This document shows, one piece after another, positions 8,770 through 11,272 of a stretch of DNA of 11,272 nt. The position numbers were made by a program, and so were the translations under genes. The DNA comes from CAYGZA01 sp964354135 (lineage in GTDB: Bacteria > Planctomycetota > Planctomycetia > Pirellulales > Thermoguttaceae), in assembly GCA_964354135.1 (NCBI GenBank), contig CAYGZA010000228.1, forward strand, positions 1 through 11,272. The letters are read 5' to 3'. Under the pieces are notes generated by a model. The model saw only the letters and a list, made by a program, of their open reading frames with translations, was not told where the DNA came from and did not search any database. Every line of letters begins with the position of its first letter. Within the stretch, counting starts at the first letter, position 1.

Positions 8770-10032
8770 ATGACTGCACCGTTGTCCTTGTTCGGTTTCT
8801 TTCAACGGAAAGTGCTCCCGCGGCTTTCCGCGGGGAAGGTCTACGACGACATCGGGTGCGCTGCAAGGGACAGTCGCTATTGGCGAGGGGCCTGTCCGTT
8901 CCACGCTTCGGGCGGCGGGCCTTCTCCCCTGGACGTTGACCCTCAAACGCTCCGGTGGAGCTGTCTGGACGGGTGCAAAAGAGGAGGCCAATCGGTCCTC
9001 GGTTTCCTGAACGGCGGCCGCTTCCCTCGCGCGGGGACCGGCGAACTCCGGGAGGCGGTCGAAAGGGCGGCCGCCTTGGCCGGGCTGGCCCCTTCCGACG
9101 TCCCGGACGCGGCACCCAACGAAGAACGTCTCGCGGCGAAGGAGGAGCGCGTTGCGAGCCTCCTGGAAACGTTCTTCCTGCGAGCGTACCTCGCGATGCA
9201 GGGCTTCCAGGCCGACTCGCCTCACCAGGAGGCCTGCCGGCTCGCCCGCTCATGGCTGGAGGACCAGGGTTTTGATCGCGGGGACCTGGATTGTCTGCCG
9301 GTGGGGCTGTTCGTGGACTGCGACCTGACGCGGCAATGGCTTCTGGAAAGCAGCTTCACCCCACCAGAGATCGACGCTTCCGCACTTGCCGCCGACCCCC
9401 GGCTCTGCGGCCGCCTCGTAGGCCCCATTCGCGACCCTTGGGGGGAGATCGTCAGCCTTTGGGCCCGGCACCCGCTGGACCGGCCCCCGCGGATGCTCAT
9501 CAAGGGGAAATGGAAGGACCGGGTCGGGCTGTTCGGGCTCGACGTGGCCTTGCGCCCCGCTTCAGGCGGCCGGGAGAGTCTGCTGGTGGTCGAGCGGCTC
9601 GTGGACGCGGTCTTCTTGCAGTCCCGAGGGCTCGCAAACGTCGCGGCCATCGGCGGTCCGCTGAAGGAGTTGTCTCGGAGGCGATGGGAGCGACTGTGCG
9701 CCGCGGGGGTGCGTCGGGTCACGCTGGTCCGCTCGTCCCGGGATGCCGAGATCCGGGGTCTTACGCGCGCCCTGCGAAACGCCTCTCGCTGCAAGCCGCC
9801 GGTGGAGGTTTTCGTCATTCCGGCGGAGCGGCTCGGCGGTTTCCACAACGCCGCAGGAGCCCACGGTGCAGGCGCCGCGCAGGCAACTTCCGCCGGCGCC
9901 GCGACCGCGCGAGCCGACGATGATGCCGAATCGGCGTTTGCGCCGCCCGGGATTTCGCCCGCCGGGACCCGTGCGGGAGGTCTCTGCCCGCTGCACCGTT
10001 GCCCTGCGACGGTCTGCTTCTGCTTCGACTGA
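8770..10032 (+). CDS. DnaG-like primase-related protein: CHC2 zinc finger plus degenerate Toprim, 420 aa
   Basis: The N terminus has a CHC2-type zinc finger, C42-P-F-H45 then C65-LDG-C69 followed by KRGGQSVLGFL; the last pair is spaced by three residues rather than the usual two. The middle matches the DnaG core: GPIRDPWGEIVSLWARHP (218-235) corresponds to the PIRDxxGxxxGFxGR motif, and KGKWKDRVGLFGLD (245-258) to the conserved segment before Toprim. The Toprim domain (about 269-352) keeps E275 and D279 in VVERLVDAV, but has R for G in the EG motif. Its DxD motif appears as RSSRDAE (321-327), so metal binding is probably lost. No DnaB-binding domain follows. Residues 357-420 are low-complexity Ala and Gly, ending in a Cys-rich CPLHRCPATVCFC. 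The start is fixed by an in-frame TAA at 8758-8760; no good ribosome site is seen. Likely a diverged or regulatory primase relative. Confidence 0.75.
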   Translation: MTAPLSLFGFFQRKVLPRLSAGKVYDDIGCAARDSRYWRGACPFHASGGGPSPLDVDPQTLRWSCLDGCKRGGQSVLGFLNGGRFPRAGTGELREAVERAAALAGLAPSDVPDAAPNEERLAAKEERVASLLETFFLRAYLAMQGFQADSPHQEACRLARSWLEDQGFDRGDLDCLPVGLFVDCDLTRQWLLESSFTPPEIDASALAADPRLCGRLVGPIRDPWGEIVSLWARHPLDRPPRMLIKGKWKDRVGLFGLDVALRPASGGRESLLVVERLVDAVFLQSRGLANVAAIGGPLKELSRRRWERLCAAGVRRVTLVRSSRDAEIRGLTRALRNASRCKPPVEVFVIPAERLGGFHNAAGAHGAGAAQATSAGAATARADDDAESAFAPPGISPAGTRAGGLCPLHRCPATVCFCFD

Positions 10033-10055
10033 CGGGCTAAACCGCGTTGCATGAC

Positions 10056-10079
10056 TCCGGGAGGGCGAGGCTCCTGCCG
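10056..10079 (-). repeat. Palindromic interspersed repeat, copy 2 (inverted)
   Basis: Read on the minus strand it is CGGCAGGAGCCTCGCCCT followed by CCCGGA, differing from copy 1 at two positions. One of these (C for G) puts a mismatch in the 7-bp stem. It begins 23 bp after the stop codon of the primase-like gene, so the two copies bracket that gene in opposite orientation. Confidence 0.65.
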
Positions 10080-10196
10080 GGCCGGGCCATGACGCCGAAT
10101 AGGCGGTCTCGAATCCGGCGCGGCGCGCACTTGCGTGTACGGCGTCACCCGAGTACCCTGATTGCGTCGGCTCACAGCGTTGACGGAGGGTTTTCC

Positions 10197-10847
10197 ATGA
10201 GACGAACAACGAGGCTGGTTCTGTTCTTTGCGGCGGCTTTTGTCTTGCGGCCGGGCGCGTTGCTCGAGACGAGCTCGGCGGCAAGGGCCGCGGACAATCC
10301 GGCGGAGCCGAAGCTGCTTCCCGCCGATCCGGCGGCCATCGCCGCGCGCGAAAAGGCCCTTGCGGAAAAGGCCCCCAAAGGCGCCAAGCTCGTCGCCTAT
10401 CTCGACTGCGGCGCCCAGCGCGAATCGCAAGGCGCCGGCAAGGTGAAGATCACCTGGGTCCCGGGCATGGTCCACCAGTTTTTGAGCGAGACCAAGGGGG
10501 TTCCGCCGGCCCAGGCGACGATTTTCTTCGGCGAGTCGGAAGTGGTCTTCAAGATCGCCGGCCTCGACGGCGACCGGCGCTATATGGCCGGGCTGACCTG
10601 GTGGGATTATGATAACGGCGGCCGCACCCAGTCCGTGCTGCTGAGTTCGCCCGACGGGCGGTCGGTGCGGCTGGCCGTGCCGGCGATCCGGCTCCCCAAC
10701 TACATCGCCGACAAGCAGTTGCCCGCCGAGCGGCGTTTTGCCTTGCCCGTCGTCTTCGCGGAGGCCGGCCGGTTGCAGTTGACGGTCCAGCTCGTCACCG
10801 GCCCCAACGCGGTGATCAGCGAACTCTGGATTTGGCAGTTGAACTAG
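10197..10847 (+). CDS. Secreted protein of unknown family, 216 aa
   Basis: I do not recognise the family. A Sec signal peptide is clear: MRRTTR, a hydrophobic core at about 7-25 and probable cleavage after ARA (residue 31). An Ala, Glu and Lys rich segment (about 45-62) leads into a beta-rich domain starting AYLDCGAQ (67-74) and containing GLTWWDYDNGGRTQSVLLSS. It ends with a repeated strand pattern, LQLTVQLV and ELWIWQLN. The YLDCG opening and aromatic strands recall galactose-binding or malectin-like beta-sandwiches, but that is only a resemblance. The start at ATG 10197 is set by GGAGGG at 10185-10190, 6 nt ahead; the frame is open from 10047 but would run through the repeat. It lies 69 bp before a Tat-exported Gfo/Idh/MocA gene on the same strand, suggesting a shared periplasmic role. 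Confidence 0.8.
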   Translation: MRRTTRLVLFFAAAFVLRPGALLETSSAARAADNPAEPKLLPADPAAIAAREKALAEKAPKGAKLVAYLDCGAQRESQGAGKVKITWVPGMVHQFLSETKGVPPAQATIFFGESEVVFKIAGLDGDRRYMAGLTWWDYDNGGRTQSVLLSSPDGRSVRLAVPAIRLPNYIADKQLPAERRFALPVVFAEAGRLQLTVQLVTGPNAVISELWIWQLN

Positions 10848-10916
10848 GCAACCTTGCGTGATGGAGAGAACTTGTCTGGAAGAAGCCCGAAGCAACAATC
10901 CAACGGAGGAGACATC

Positions 10917-11272
10917 ATGGAAAATGAGAAGAAACCGACCCGGTCGCGCTTCACGACGCGGCGCGATTTCCTGAAGGCTACGGCGGTCGGCGCCGCAGCG
11001 GTTACCGGGCTCTCGATTGCCCGGGGCGCCCACGCCGCGGGCAAAGAGGTCGTCAAGATCGGCATGATCGGCTGCGGCGGCCGGTGCAGCGGCGCGGCGG
11101 CCGAAAGCATGAGGGCCGGCCCCTACGTCAAGCTCGTCGCCATGAACGACATCTTCGAGAGCCGGCTCCAGGCGAGCCTGGAGAACCTCAAGAAGCAGGC
11201 TCCCGATCAGGTCGTGGTCGACAAGGAGCACTGCTTCGTCGGCTTCGACGGCTACAAGAAGGTGATCGAGGC
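10917..11272 (+). CDS. Tat-exported Gfo/Idh/MocA oxidoreductase, 5' part (118 codons visible)
   Basis: The gene runs off the window end. A twin-arginine motif, TRRDFLK (14-20), is followed by a mild hydrophobic stretch and a likely cleavage site near AHA (38-40). Next come the Rossmann strand and loop KIGMIGCGGRCSGAA (47-61) and an acidic strand end at VAMNDIF (74-80), as in NAD(P)-binding Gfo/Idh/MocA proteins. The usual GGRG is GGRC here. Tat export implies the protein folds, and probably binds its cofactor, before crossing the membrane. Tat-tagged members of this family are typical of planctomycetes and are often placed with carbohydrate catabolic genes. ATG 10917 is supported by a strong GGAGGAG at 10905-10911, 5 nt ahead. 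Substrate unknown. Confidence 0.9.
   Translation, partial: MENEKKPTRSRFTTRRDFLKATAVGAAAVTGLSIARGAHAAGKEVVKIGMIGCGGRCSGAAAESMRAGPYVKLVAMNDIFESRLQASLENLKKQAPDQVVVDKEHCFVGFDGYKKVIE

Noticed and set aside
10131..10159. TTGCGT-17-TACCCT as a promoter for the secreted-protein gene
   Set aside because: Spacing is right but each box matches only three of six consensus bases, too weak to list.
10047..10196. N-terminal extension of the 216-aa secreted protein
   Set aside because: It translates the palindromic repeat (GRARLLPGRA), and the signal peptide and GGAGGG site fix the start at 10197.
9222..11231. Minus-strand open frame of 669 codons across the primase-like, secreted and Tat genes
   Set aside because: It overlaps three well-supported plus-strand genes, has low-complexity composition and no recognisable motif.

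Overview
This is a GC-rich, densely coded bacterial chromosome segment. The best guess for its source is a planctomycete (Pirellulales-like), which is inference rather than proof. Four things point that way: a rhamnulokinase next to a Gfo/Idh/MocA oxidoreductase, a second Gfo/Idh/MocA protein carrying a twin-arginine signal, a secreted esterase-type hydrolase and a very large hybrid histidine kinase. Short interspersed palindromic repeats of a kind I associate with planctomycete intergenic DNA add to this. No rRNA, tRNA, CRISPR array or insertion sequence is visible.

Layout. (1) 1-2313, plus strand: the 3' end of a rhamnulokinase (rhaB-like), a 347-aa Gfo/Idh/MocA oxidoreductase with a good ribosome binding site 20 bp later, then a signal-peptide-bearing alpha/beta hydrolase. 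This looks like a sugar or plant-polymer catabolic run. (2) 2367-3599, minus strand: a compact three-gene module of PadR-family repressor, five-helix membrane protein of unknown function and 2[4Fe-4S] ferredoxin. In front of it is a sigma70-like promoter whose -10 box overlaps a 17-bp near-perfect inverted repeat, so autoregulation by PadR is likely. Behind the promoter lies what looks like the 3' stump of a plus-strand gene. (3) 3793-8300, minus strand: a receiver plus RsbW-type ATPase protein and, upstream of it in the same direction, a 1164-aa hybrid histidine kinase (CHASE, PAS, HisKA, HATPase, two receivers, HPt). The small receiver lacks the phosphoacceptor aspartate (Gly53), and its last 27 codons are made almost wholly of a heptanucleotide tandem repeat. 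(4) 8301-8769: a 469-bp divergent intergenic region with a candidate plus-strand promoter, alternative stem-loops and a palindromic repeat. (5) 8770-10032, plus: a DnaG-like protein (CHC2 zinc finger plus primase core) whose Toprim metal-binding aspartates are missing. Both sides are bracketed by inverted copies of one 24-bp repeat. (6) 10197-11272, plus: a secreted 216-aa protein of unknown family and the start of a Tat-exported Gfo/Idh/MocA protein, probably one operon.

How they fit together: parts 1 and 6 fit carbohydrate breakdown. Part 3 fits sensing of an extracytoplasmic signal by a multistep phosphorelay, with an anti-sigma-type ATPase next door that seemingly cannot be phosphorylated in the usual way. 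Part 2 is the best candidate for an undescribed small system, an electron-transfer or membrane-redox module under its own PadR switch. Part 5 is the best candidate for a repurposed replication protein. All functional links are inference from sequence and gene order.
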